Virus record (IMG/VR): IMGVR_UViG_3300020183_000039
Coordinates: 22,570 to 86,569 of that record
Strand: one strand, 5' to 3'
DNA length: 64,000 nucleotides
From: a virus
Part shown: piece by piece, positions 17,332 to 25,072 of the stretch
How the letters are laid out: every line of letters begins with the position of its first letter
How positions within the stretch are numbered: position 1 is the first letter of the stretch
Made by a program: the position numbers and the translations under genes
The notes under the pieces: generated by a model
Told to the model about the DNA's origin: nothing
What the model saw: only the letters and a program-made list of their open reading frames with translations
The model's database searches: none

Positions 17332-18714
17332 GAGAATGTCGTTGATCAGAGCGTCAAATTCTGGATCAGTCGATTCTTCTTGGGCTTGGTCTTCTGTAGC
17401 TTCTGGGACGTCTTCTGCTACCTCTTCCGCGCCTGGAGCATCTTCTGGAGCGATCTCCTGAAGTGGGCCTTCGGCCTTGGTCTCTTCGGGTTCCTCGAGC
17501 TCAACCTTATAGGTCGTTTCGATCCATTCTTTCGTCGGACGATAACCGACTTTCTCGATCATAGTAGCGACGTCCGTCATGGTAAGCTGGCTACCTTCCT
17601 CGACCTTGAAATCGCGTCGGACCCTTGGCGAGACCACGTTGGTACCGTAGTTGAGATCAACCACCCAGCGGACGAGAGTCTCATTCAAGGTTTCGCAGAG
17701 AAGCTCAGCAAGCTCTTTAGACCGCACTTCGCGGACCTGCAGAGCAACTTCGGAGGACGCTCTAGATCCAGCATCAGCGTTGCCGGTCTCGTCTTCGCCA
17801 GTGATGAGCATGTTGATCTCTTTGATCAACGAGTCCCTGAGTTGAGTGAAAGTTTCCGGGGAGCCCTGAGGATTGATGAAGTCGAGATCGTATCCCTCGG
17901 GAAGGATCAGCGCCGTCTCCTGAGACAGGTTAGTCAGGTGGTTGTACAGCGCGTCGATCTCCTGCGTAGTAGCGGCTAGAGGAGCCTTAGCTACAGCGGT
18001 AGGGTTCGCGAAGCGGTCAGAGTAGAGTAGCTGGGACTCCAGAGCACGCCGCTTGAACTTCACGATCGGGTAGAGGATCCGTCCGAGGCCGCAACCGTAC
18101 GGATCTCCATTGGCCTGAGTCCAGTAACGGAAAACCATGAACTTCCGGGCCGGAAGATCTTCGCCTACGAATGTGTTGGAGTAGGTCACCATCTTCATCG
18201 AGAAGCCCATGTCGGCCTCGTCATCGATGGCGAACAGGAATCGACGCTGGTCTCGTGGCCGAATATCGTAAGGCTTCACGCCCTGCTTGGTCCTACGCCA
18301 CATGATCTCTCCCACGGAGAAGCCGACAACGTAGGCCTCCAGCATATTGCGGAAGATCTCGTCCATCGGGAGTTCGTTCAAGATCTCCTCGACGTACTCT
18401 TTCACAGCCATGTCGCCTGGAGAGTCCGAGGCCGGCTCGACAACAAGCTCTCGCGACGTGATCTCCTGGACGACTTTCATCCACGCGGCCTGTACGTTGG
18501 AATCGAACAGAAGCCGCTGGTAGACGATGAGGGCCGAAATGCCACCCTTCTGGATTAGAAGATCGTCATTGGGACGAACGACCAGATTTCCAGGGGTCTG
18601 ACCATTGAAAAGCCCTGGATAGTACCCGTAGATCGTCTGACGAGCATACGGGTTGGTGGCGTACTGGGCTATGTCTCCCTTTGGGATCGGCGGAATGTCG
18701 AAACGTTTTGCCAT
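17326..18714 (-). CDS. Portal protein, Mu gp29/DUF935-like
   Basis: This 462-residue protein resembles the DUF935 (Mu gp29) portal family. It shows IYQRLLFDSNVQAAWMKVVQEI near 80-100, WRRTKQGVKPYDIRPRDQRRF near 155-175, YGCGLGRILYPIVKFKRR near 230, and a helical ALILPEGYDLDFI...LITGEDETGNADAGSRASSEV segment near 290-340, equivalent to the wing/crown region. The C-terminal 70 residues are acidic and Ala/Glu-rich. Portals form the dodecameric DNA gate of the head. It starts within the stop of the gp25-like gene. No terminase is found in the window. Confidence 0.8.
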   Translation of the reverse strand: MAKRFDIPPIPKGDIAQYATNPYARQTIYGYYPGLFNGQTPGNLVVRPNDDLLIQKGGISALIVYQRLLFDSNVQAAWMKVVQEITSRELVVEPASDSPGDMAVKEYVEEILNELPMDEIFRNMLEAYVVGFSVGEIMWRRTKQGVKPYDIRPRDQRRFLFAIDDEADMGFSMKMVTYSNTFVGEDLPARKFMVFRYWTQANGDPYGCGLGRILYPIVKFKRRALESQLLYSDRFANPTAVAKAPLAATTQEIDALYNHLTNLSQETALILPEGYDLDFINPQGSPETFTQLRDSLIKEINMLITGEDETGNADAGSRASSEVALQVREVRSKELAELLCETLNETLVRWVVDLNYGTNVVSPRVRRDFKVEEGSQLTMTDVATMIEKVGYRPTKEWIETTYKVELEEPEETKAEGPLQEIAPEDAPGAEEVAEDVPEATEDQAQEESTDPEFDALINDILG

Positions 18715-19067
18715 CAGATCACGAGAGACAATGTAAGCGGCGGCTGCGGCACGCCATTCGTGGAGTAAGTGACCGTCACCACATAGACTCCGTGCTCTCC
18801 ATTATCCCAATTCCCTTTGACCGAAAGGTCATCTAATCCCCCGACTTGGGTCGAGATAGCTTCTGAGATCTTGGAGTCGATAGCAGCAGGATTCACGGTC
18901 TCGAACGTGTCTTCCATGAGACCGTAATCGGCTCGCATGATACGTTCGAATGGTCGGGTCTCCAGAACCGACACAATTTGCTGCTCTAATATAGCAAAGT
19001 CTTCAGCAAGTGCGAGCTTGCCATTCTGGGCTTGAAGAGGATACGAGAGCCCTCGGATGCTTGTCAT
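18714..19067 (-). CDS. Baseplate wedge protein, gp25-like
   Basis: This 117-residue protein has the T4 gp25/P2 gpW fold signature. An N-terminal GLSYPLQ is followed by a helix with ILEQQIVSVLETRPFERIMRADYG near 30-55, the E-R-x-M-R-x-x-x-G wedge motif. It is part of the conserved core that nucleates sheath assembly. It overlaps the upstream ribbon-helix-helix gene (ATGA) and the portal gene, placing a baseplate gene inside the head block. Confidence 0.85.
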   Translation of the reverse strand: MTSIRGLSYPLQAQNGKLALAEDFAILEQQIVSVLETRPFERIMRADYGLMEDTFETVNPAAIDSKISEAISTQVGGLDDLSVKGNWDNGEHGVYVVTVTYSTNGVPQPPLTLSLVI

Positions 19068-19363
19068 CTAGCGACGTACCTCTTGACAATTTCCGAATTG
19101 ATCTTTCTCATCGAGACTTCCCAGCCTTTGGGACGCTCGGTCCCAAGCCGGGTGACCTCGTTTCGAAGCTTGTCCAAAGGCAAGCTAGGATAGAGTTCGG
19201 GGTCGATTTCAACCGAGCTTTTTATGCTCGCTACTCCATCGAGTCCTGTTTCCAGAAGGGAGGAGCAGAGGGCCCCAAGAGGGACCCCGAGCTCCGCCGC
19301 TTTCTGCTTGAGACTCGAGTGGAGATCATCCTCGACGTCGAACGCCAGGCGTTTCTTAGCCAT
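19064..19363 (-). CDS. Ribbon-helix-helix-like small protein in tail operon
   Basis: Residues 4-45 follow the ribbon-helix-helix pattern: a basic strand KKRLAFDV, an acidic turn, then a helix with LKQKAAELGVPLGALCSSLLE. RHH proteins are usually dimeric DNA-binding repressors. The remaining 55 residues are unrecognised. It stands between sheath and gp25-like genes, where a regulator is unexpected, so it could be a late repressor or simply a small structural helper. Start by ATG at 19363; the stop overlaps the next ATG. Confidence 0.55.
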   Translation of the reverse strand: MAKKRLAFDVEDDLHSSLKQKAAELGVPLGALCSSLLETGLDGVASIKSSVEIDPELYPSLPLDKLRNEVTRLGTERPKGWEVSMRKINSEIVKRYVAR

Positions 19364-19384
19364 GTTCGATCTCCTAGGCTAGGA

Positions 19385-22300
19385 TCAGGTAGCCGAGATG
19401 CCGGATGCCTCGAGAGCGGCCGGGATGCCACCGATACCGACGCGGACCAGATCCACCTCGATGCGCTCGAGGGTGGGAACTGGCACCACGAACACCTTCA
19501 CGTTCACGTAGCCATTCTCCAGAGCACCGCCGAGGTTGTTCCGCTCGTCGCAGACCACCTGGTAGGCTTCGGAAGGAGTAGCACCGAACAGAGCACCGGG
19601 CACGTAGAAGAACTCGTACAGGGTGTTGTCGGCGATGGCACGGATCTGGTTGAAGGTCACGGCGCGACCGTCGATCACGCTGAAGATCTGGCCATCGAAG
19701 GCCTGACGCAGCGTGCCGTAGATCACGTTGAGGATCACACGAGTGTTCACGAACTGGTACAGGGCCTGTTCGGAATTGCCACGGTTCACGCGAGTACGGG
19801 AACCCCAGACAAACACGGGGCCGAACACCTCACCGGTGTCTGCATCTACCGTGCTGTAGCCAGGCAGCTGACGCAGGGCATTGAGGCCTTGCGGGTTGCT
19901 GATCTCCTGCTGAGCGTTGGTGATGGCGATCTCGCAACCACGTGCTCCGGCCAAGTTGTACTTCGCACCAGCGGGAGGCAGGCGGAAGCCAGCGGCGGAA
20001 TCGCGGTAGCGGCGAATTGCCAGGCCAGTGACGAACGAAGAGGGCTGGATGAAGAGACCAACGTCGTTCTTGATGTATGGAGCGTAGTAGGCCAGGAAGC
20101 CCTGAGTCGTGCTGTAGGAGGTGGCCTCGTTGAGCAGTCGAGCGTGGTTGTTGATACCAGCTTCGATGACCCGCATCTGAGGAGTGCCGCCGTTGTTCAC
20201 GCCACGCAGAGCCTCGTTCACCAGATCACCAGCGGTGATGGCGTCGAAGTTCCACAGGTTGTTGGGGACGTCAACTTCAGGCTCGAGGAACTCGATGTCC
20301 ACGTAGCCGCCGTACAGGGTGGTGTAGCCTTGGCCGATCTGAAGCACGGGATGAGCATACACGCCGGTAGCCGAGGTGTTGGCCTGATCACCATAGCTTA
20401 GAGGCACGCAGTAGAAGTTGTTCTCGCCAGCGAAGTCCTGAGCAGGGTTGAGAGGACGAGCAAAGTCGTCTTCGGTGTACTGCCAGGTGTAGGGGTTGGA
20501 GATGCTCGTCACGAGGAACTCCACACCGCCAGCGTTGTTCACACCAGCGCTGATGATGTCGATCTCTGTACCAGCAACCGCGTCTGCGGCGGTCTCGGCG
20601 AACTGGATGGTGTTGGGGTCGACCACGATCACGAAGTAGATCCCCGTATCTTCCAGACCACCGGCCAGAGTGGCGTTGGTAGCGGTGTTGACGCTCACCT
20701 CGTCGCCGGTCAGGTAACCGTGAGAAGCGATGGTCACCTCATTGGTCACCACGTCCACGTCAGCGGCTGCGACCTGCCAGACAGGAACGCCAACCGGAGC
20801 AGAACCGTAGGACAGGCGCAGGTCGGTGCTGATGTCAGCGGTGTAGGCAACGCCGTAAGGGTCGTTCACACCGTTCTGGATGGCAACGTTAGCCTCGTCG
20901 CGCACGCCGGCCACCGCGAGAGTCACGTCCAGCTGGTACTTGCGGCCACGGATGTAGCGCAGCACGCCGGAGTCACTGAACTGGCCGCCGTCCACTGCAG
21001 TCGAGAGCTTCTTGTAGAAGCGACGAGCAGCTGTGGTGATGATCGCGGAAGTTGGGAAGTCAGCGAAGGCGTTAGAAGCCAGGTCGGAAGCCGAACGAGC
21101 GAGACGGAAGAAGTTCCGGTCCACCTTCTGAGCGAAGTACACAGTGGTGGAGGTCGGGGTCGTGCCGCGGAAGATCGTCTCGGTGGCGGTCACAATGCTG
21201 CCATCGAAGTACAGCTTGTCAGCGGTAACAACGGGGTGCTCGGAGGAGAACACCATGCAGTCGCGGCCGGTCGTCAGAATAGACTGAGCGGGAGCGCCCT
21301 GAGGGTTCAGCACAGTGGCAGAGTCGGTACCAGCGCCGGGGATGGAGATGTTCGTACCGGAGTTGGCATTGGCCAGCGAGGTGGCCAGCTGGATCGTGTT
21401 ATCGTCGATCCGGATAACAAAGTACTGCGTGCCGGACGTCAGGTTAGTCGGGCTAGCAGCGCCGTCAGAAGGCAGCAGGTAGTAATTGATCGCGTCGCCG
21501 GTGCTATAACCGTGACCGATAACCGTGATCTCGTCGGTGCCAGTGTTGACGTCGGAAGCATTGAAGTACTTCAGAGTCAGGCCGCCGCTCAGGATTGCCA
21601 GAGAGGGGTCAGACAGCTGACGGACCAGACCCTTATAGTCGTGCTGGGTCGTAGGCTTCTGCAGGGTGCCGGGCAGGTGCAGAGTGTTGAAGGACACGGT
21701 GTTCACGCCACCGTTGGCCTCCAGCAGGCTCGAGATCTTGCCCTTGATCTCTACGTTGAACTCCCAAGCAGGAGTGGAATAGTAGAGAACCAGCATGCCA
21801 CCGCCTTGAGGGGTGCCAGCGGTGGTGAAGTTCACGGCTTCGTTGATAGAAGCGCGAGAAGTGCTGGTAGCCAGGCGGATCTGGTTAGGAGCCAGAGTGT
21901 TGTCGATGTCGCTCGCGATCACATAGAACGAACCGAGAAGGGGCTCGTTAGTGATGCCGGTAGCGGTATCGCTGTAGAGAGGAGCGGTGGGCAGCGGATC
22001 GTTCTCGAACAGCTCCACGCTCACGATGGTGCCGGAAGGCAGGGCATCCACGGGCCACTCTTCGGCCAGAGTCATCACGTCAGTCGCCGTGTTCAGACCG
22101 ACATCCACGCGGATGCGCTGGTCGTCCTTCATGGCAAGACGCTCACCGTCGTTCAGAGCGACGTTAGCCGAGTTAGCGGCGTTGGTGGCGTCGTAGTTGG
22201 CGGACGTGAAGAGCAGAGGAGTCGTATCGGTCCACTCGTAGATCACGTTGTCCACGAGATACAGCTCGCCGGGCTCGAAGCCGTTGGAGGGATTCGCGGG

Positions 22301-23302
22301 CGTGAAGTCGCGGTAGATCACGATGTCCGTCACGTTGAACGGACCGCAGTCCACCAGAGCCATCCACTTGTGGTTCTGATCGGAGCAAACCTCTTCCATC
22401 GTCTGGCCGAGGTTCACGCGGCTTGACTTACCGAACTTGCGGAAAGCCGGAGGAGCGATCATGTAGCCCTGGGGCAGGCGAGGCTCTTCGAAAGCGGTGC
22501 GAACGCACTGGATGTAGTCGAAGACAGTCTCGTCGCTCTCGGTGACGTTGGCGATTGCGTAGCCAGCGGCAGCAAGGATGTACAGGGAACCAACGATCTC
22601 GTTGGAGTTCACCACCTCGACAGGTGCGTTGAACACGCGGCCGGTCAGGTAGAGGTATGCGCACTCATCGCAACCAGCGGTACCAACACCTTCCTGGCGG
22701 ACGTACACGCCAGCGGTGATGTCGCTATTAGCGTTGATCGCGTCGGACACCGCATCGCGGATGGCCTCAGAGATCTTGACGTTGTTCGTCAGGTCACCGG
22801 ACACGTAGTCCACGGGGATCTCGACGGGAACACCCAGCCACACGCCGGAAGAGTTCTTCACGCCGAGAGGGATGCCGTTGATCTCCAGCTTGATGTAGAC
22901 GCGATCGCCTGTCTGGAGAGGGCTAGGAGCGGTGACGCCGTTGTCCTTGTTGGCCGACGGATCGAAGGCCACCTGGACGATATTGGAGGGAGTACCAACG
23001 CGCACAACGCGGAGGTCGCCCACAGTGCACTGCTGGAAGAAGGCCTTCACAGCATAGTACGAGTCGAGTTCGGCACGGCCTTCGGAAGGCGCGCCACCGA
23101 TCAGGTTCTCATACTCGTTCAGGCTGCCCACAAAGATGGGGCGGTTGAACGGGAAGACGGCCACGGAAGCGGATTGAGGGGCCTCAACCAGCATGTAGAC
23201 CGTGTTGAAGCTAGCTACCGAGGCGCGAGAAGCAATCGCGGACTCGTAGATGAAAGTACCCGGAGCACCGCCACGGGCGCCACCAAGCGAGATAGTAGCC
23301 AT
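19385..23302 (-). CDS. Contractile tail sheath protein, giant (1305 aa)
   Basis: The ends identify it. The N-terminus GGAPGTFIYESAIASRAS with FVGS and DSYYAVKAFF matches sheath handles. The C-terminal 250 residues (GPVFVWGSRT, NVIYGTLRQAFDGQIFSVIDG, DNTLYEFFYVPG) match the sheath core that polymerises around the tube. The middle is greatly expanded compared with T4 gp18 (about 660) or Mu (about 500). Two copies of an approximately 75-residue domain, near residues 585-665 and 850-925, share 'HGYxTGD' then 'YFVIxxDxNTIQxA'. Such domains occur in phage fibre and surface proteins and probably decorate the sheath exterior. A leader hairpin precedes the gene. Confidence 0.85.
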   Translation of the reverse strand: MATISLGGARGGAPGTFIYESAIASRASVASFNTVYMLVEAPQSASVAVFPFNRPIFVGSLNEYENLIGGAPSEGRAELDSYYAVKAFFQQCTVGDLRVVRVGTPSNIVQVAFDPSANKDNGVTAPSPLQTGDRVYIKLEINGIPLGVKNSSGVWLGVPVEIPVDYVSGDLTNNVKISEAIRDAVSDAINANSDITAGVYVRQEGVGTAGCDECAYLYLTGRVFNAPVEVVNSNEIVGSLYILAAAGYAIANVTESDETVFDYIQCVRTAFEEPRLPQGYMIAPPAFRKFGKSSRVNLGQTMEEVCSDQNHKWMALVDCGPFNVTDIVIYRDFTPANPSNGFEPGELYLVDNVIYEWTDTTPLLFTSANYDATNAANSANVALNDGERLAMKDDQRIRVDVGLNTATDVMTLAEEWPVDALPSGTIVSVELFENDPLPTAPLYSDTATGITNEPLLGSFYVIASDIDNTLAPNQIRLATSTSRASINEAVNFTTAGTPQGGGMLVLYYSTPAWEFNVEIKGKISSLLEANGGVNTVSFNTLHLPGTLQKPTTQHDYKGLVRQLSDPSLAILSGGLTLKYFNASDVNTGTDEITVIGHGYSTGDAINYYLLPSDGAASPTNLTSGTQYFVIRIDDNTIQLATSLANANSGTNISIPGAGTDSATVLNPQGAPAQSILTTGRDCMVFSSEHPVVTADKLYFDGSIVTATETIFRGTTPTSTTVYFAQKVDRNFFRLARSASDLASNAFADFPTSAIITTAARRFYKKLSTAVDGGQFSDSGVLRYIRGRKYQLDVTLAVAGVRDEANVAIQNGVNDPYGVAYTADISTDLRLSYGSAPVGVPVWQVAAADVDVVTNEVTIASHGYLTGDEVSVNTATNATLAGGLEDTGIYFVIVVDPNTIQFAETAADAVAGTEIDIISAGVNNAGGVEFLVTSISNPYTWQYTEDDFARPLNPAQDFAGENNFYCVPLSYGDQANTSATGVYAHPVLQIGQGYTTLYGGYVDIEFLEPEVDVPNNLWNFDAITAGDLVNEALRGVNNGGTPQMRVIEAGINNHARLLNEATSYSTTQGFLAYYAPYIKNDVGLFIQPSSFVTGLAIRRYRDSAAGFRLPPAGAKYNLAGARGCEIAITNAQQEISNPQGLNALRQLPGYSTVDADTGEVFGPVFVWGSRTRVNRGNSEQALYQFVNTRVILNVIYGTLRQAFDGQIFSVIDGRAVTFNQIRAIADNTLYEFFYVPGALFGATPSEAYQVVCDERNNLGGALENGYVNVKVFVVPVPTLERIEVDLVRVGIGGIPAALEASGISAT

Positions 23303-23359
23303 TTAGAGTTTAACTCCTTCTTTGATGTTGATGGGACTAGCAGCTTCGGACAATCTGCT

Positions 23360-23389
23360 CGTGGTCCCCGTAGGGGCCCATCAACCACG
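23360..23389 (-). other. Stem-loop between LysM-like and sheath genes
   Basis: CGTGGT (minus strand) pairs with ACCACG around an inner CCCC/GGGG stem with a TAC loop. The upstream gene's TGA stop lies in the left arm. There is no T-tract, so it is more likely a processing or leader structure than a terminator. Confidence 0.4.
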
Positions 23390-23812
23390 TTGTGAGTCGG
23401 AACTTGCCTGAGGCGAGTCCAGACTGAACCCGTTGAACCGGTTCTTTTCTAGAAGAGCACCGGCGTTGTACCTCGAAAGCCTCTGAGTAAAGGCATCCAG
23501 GGTCTCCCACGGGAAGATAGCGCTTGCAATGTCCTGGATTTCCGGGTTCGGGTTAGCTCCATTCAGGTTGAGAGCAGTACTCAACTGATTGAGAGTGCCC
23601 GGAGTACCGGTAGAAGCGCTCGATGGTGTCTTACCCAGAACCCCGTCGGGCCCGGACACGAAGATAGCGACACCTTGTGCGGGCGTCGTTCGAATATCAT
23701 AGCTCTCGTTGAGCTCAAGCAGAGTGCGAAACTCCCGAGAGTCTCCGTAGTAAGCGTAACCGAGCTTGTTCCAGCTGTCGCCAGTTTTCCAAACTCTTGT
23801 CTTTCCGGCCAT
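23381..23812 (-). CDS. LysM-like baseplate/tail protein (gpX or gp53 type)
   Basis: This 143-residue protein has an N-terminal module WKTGDSWNKLGYAYYGDSREFRTLLELN and IFV-x-G that looks like the LysM/P2 gpX fold. Small LysM-bearing proteins are standard parts of contractile baseplates and tail ends, where the domain stabilises the hub rather than always binding peptidoglycan. The rest is Ser/Asn-rich with no family. Its start shares bases with the stop of the gpG-like gene (TAATG). Confidence 0.6.
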   Translation of the reverse strand: MAGKTRVWKTGDSWNKLGYAYYGDSREFRTLLELNESYDIRTTPAQGVAIFVSGPDGVLGKTPSSASTGTPGTLNQLSTALNLNGANPNPEIQDIASAIFPWETLDAFTQRLSRYNAGALLEKNRFNGFSLDSPQASSDSQRG

Positions 23813-24234
23813 TAGAACCTCTGAATCAATCCCCGGTTGATGGCCTTAGCAGCGGCCTCAGTTATCCTCGGCATAGACATCATCGGGACTCCGAGCCATG
23901 GCCTAGCGGGCATCTTAGAAGTTCCGAACATGTGGTAGCGACCGTAGTTCGCGCCCATTGTCGCGTTGAAGAGCCCAGGTGCCCCGGCCGGGCGGATACG
24001 AGTGTTGTCTTGCATCCGTCCGGTGAGACGAAGGATCGGCATGCCAGGAGCGCGCCTGGACTTCCACTGCGCGTAGTTAGGTGACAGAGGAGACCACTTC
24101 GTACCCTCCTGCGGATCTTGCTCTTGGGTCCAAGCAAGACGGTTGTCCTGGAGAAGAATCTGCGCCATCTCGTTCTTGGAGTTGGCCCACCAGTTCTCGT
24201 TGAAAGTAGAGAATGAACCTCGGAACGAGATCAT
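23812..24234 (-). CDS. Virion morphogenesis/tail completion protein, Mu gpG-like
   Basis: This 140-residue protein matches phage_tail_S/Mu gpG proteins: WSPLSPNYAQWKSRRAPGMPIL, RLTGRMQDNT, then a G-A-N-Y-G-R-Y-H-M-F-G block and ARPWLGV. In Mu and P2 relatives this protein completes the head-proximal tail end. It overlaps the frameshift product upstream by four bases. Assignment is by ordered motifs and location. Confidence 0.7.
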   Translation of the reverse strand: MISFRGSFSTFNENWWANSKNEMAQILLQDNRLAWTQEQDPQEGTKWSPLSPNYAQWKSRRAPGMPILRLTGRMQDNTRIRPAGAPGLFNATMGANYGRYHMFGTSKMPARPWLGVPMMSMPRITEAAAKAINRGLIQRF

Positions 24235-24680
24235 TTCTTTCTCCGCGCTGCGCGCTTATTCTCCTCGTTCTGCTTTTCTACGAAGTCCGAAAGGATCTTC
24301 GCCATGAGGAGGATCTTGGATACCGGTTGTTCTTCCAACCAGTCGATCGAAGCATCCCATCGTTGTTTGCAGAAGTGAAAAGCCATCTCGAGCCACTGCT
24401 CGACTTTCATGACTTTCTCTTCCAAGATGTTCGGCCCCAACCAACTGGCTAGAGGCTCGACGTATCTAGACGGTATCTTCTCTAGGTCGCTCTCGGTCAG
24501 GCCACTAAGCCTCATGATGATGAGGATCACGAGGTGGTTAGTGGTTATGTCCGGGAAGTCGTTTTCTACGAGGCTGAAGAAGTAGAAGTCCTTCGGAGTC
24601 AGCTCTCTGAGGGTGATCGTCGTGCCATTCGCGAAGGTGATCTCGTAGGTGAAATCCTCTCGCGGGACGACGGTCAGTCG
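24231..24680 (-). CDS. Tail assembly chaperone, -1 frameshift extension (gpGT-like)
   Basis: This frame has no ATG or GTG near its 5' end and stays open back into the end of the upstream gene. Reading from 24680 gives 149 residues: RLTVVPREDF, then a segment (TYEITFANGTTITLRELTPK) that resembles a part of the upstream protein (TFYATLSDGRDVVLREMTAS). It is most simply produced by -1 slippage at 24680-24686 from 24674-25033, giving a fusion of about 267 residues. This is the classic arrangement of tail assembly chaperones that wrap the tape measure. A GTG at 24530 could give a shorter separate product. No tape measure gene follows directly. Confidence 0.65.
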   Translation of the reverse strand, partial: RLTVVPREDFTYEITFANGTTITLRELTPKDFYFFSLVENDFPDITTNHLVILIIMRLSGLTESDLEKIPSRYVEPLASWLGPNILEEKVMKVEQWLEMAFHFCKQRWDASIDWLEEQPVSKILLMAKILSDFVEKQNEENKRAARRKK

Positions 24681-25033
24681 TTTGGGTCCTCGTTCTCGTC
24701 AGTGCCGCCGGCTTTGGCAAGCAGGTCGGTCACCTTGCGGAGATCACGCATCTTGAGCTTCTGCAGCTCGTCGAAGGTGATCTTGCCGCTGCCGGTAGAG
24801 AGCCGTGCAGCAAGCTTCAGAGAGCGCTCCATGTCGCCAGCGCTATTGAGCTTCTCTACGAAGAGCAGATCGCTAGCGGTCATCTCGCGAAGGACAACGT
24901 CGCGGCCATCCGAAAGAGTGGCGTAGAACGTGTTGTCGGCCGCTTGGTAGGAAGATTGGACTTCCATCCCTTGAGCCAATTCTTCTGGAGATTTCCGCAT
25001 CACGCGGACGCCGGGCTTCGAAGTTTCTTCCAT
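24674..25033 (-). CDS. Tail assembly chaperone, zero-frame product (gpG-like)
   Basis: This 119-residue acidic-ended protein contains a small beta module (TFYATLSDGRDVVLREMTA near 50-70), then helices FVEKLNSAGDMERSLKLAARLS and a short C-terminal tail ENEDPND. It is the first tail gene after the metabolic block and lies 31 nt after a GGGTAAAA element. The paralogous module in the next frame and the slippery heptamer two codons before its stop identify it as the short chaperone form. Function is inferred from this architecture. Confidence 0.65.
   Translation of the reverse strand: MEETSKPGVRVMRKSPEELAQGMEVQSSYQAADNTFYATLSDGRDVVLREMTASDLLFVEKLNSAGDMERSLKLAARLSTGSGKITFDELQKLKMRDLRKVTDLLAKAGGTDENEDPND
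24680..24686 (-). promoter_or_regulatory. Programmed -1 frameshift slippery site CCCAAAC
   Basis: In the zero frame it reads (GA)C CCA AAC GAC TGA, a perfect X XXY YYZ heptamer one codon before the stop. After -1 slippage the downstream frame is open for 149 codons. Slippage in vivo is inferred. Confidence 0.65.
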
Positions 25034-25064
25034 GATTGTTTTGAGGTTGCTTCTCGTAGTAACT

Positions 25065-25072
25065 TTTTACCC
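25065..25072 (-). promoter_or_regulatory. Late-promoter-like element GGGTAAAA
   Basis: CTAGGGTAAAAAG lies 31 nt before the chaperone start; the stop of the preceding gene (TAG) touches it. It would open the structural block. Confidence 0.6.

Noticed and set aside
20720-22426. Open frame of about 570 codons on the plus strand
   Set aside because: Antisense to the sheath gene, rich in His/Val/Gly by codon mirroring, no family features, while the sheath ends are unmistakable.
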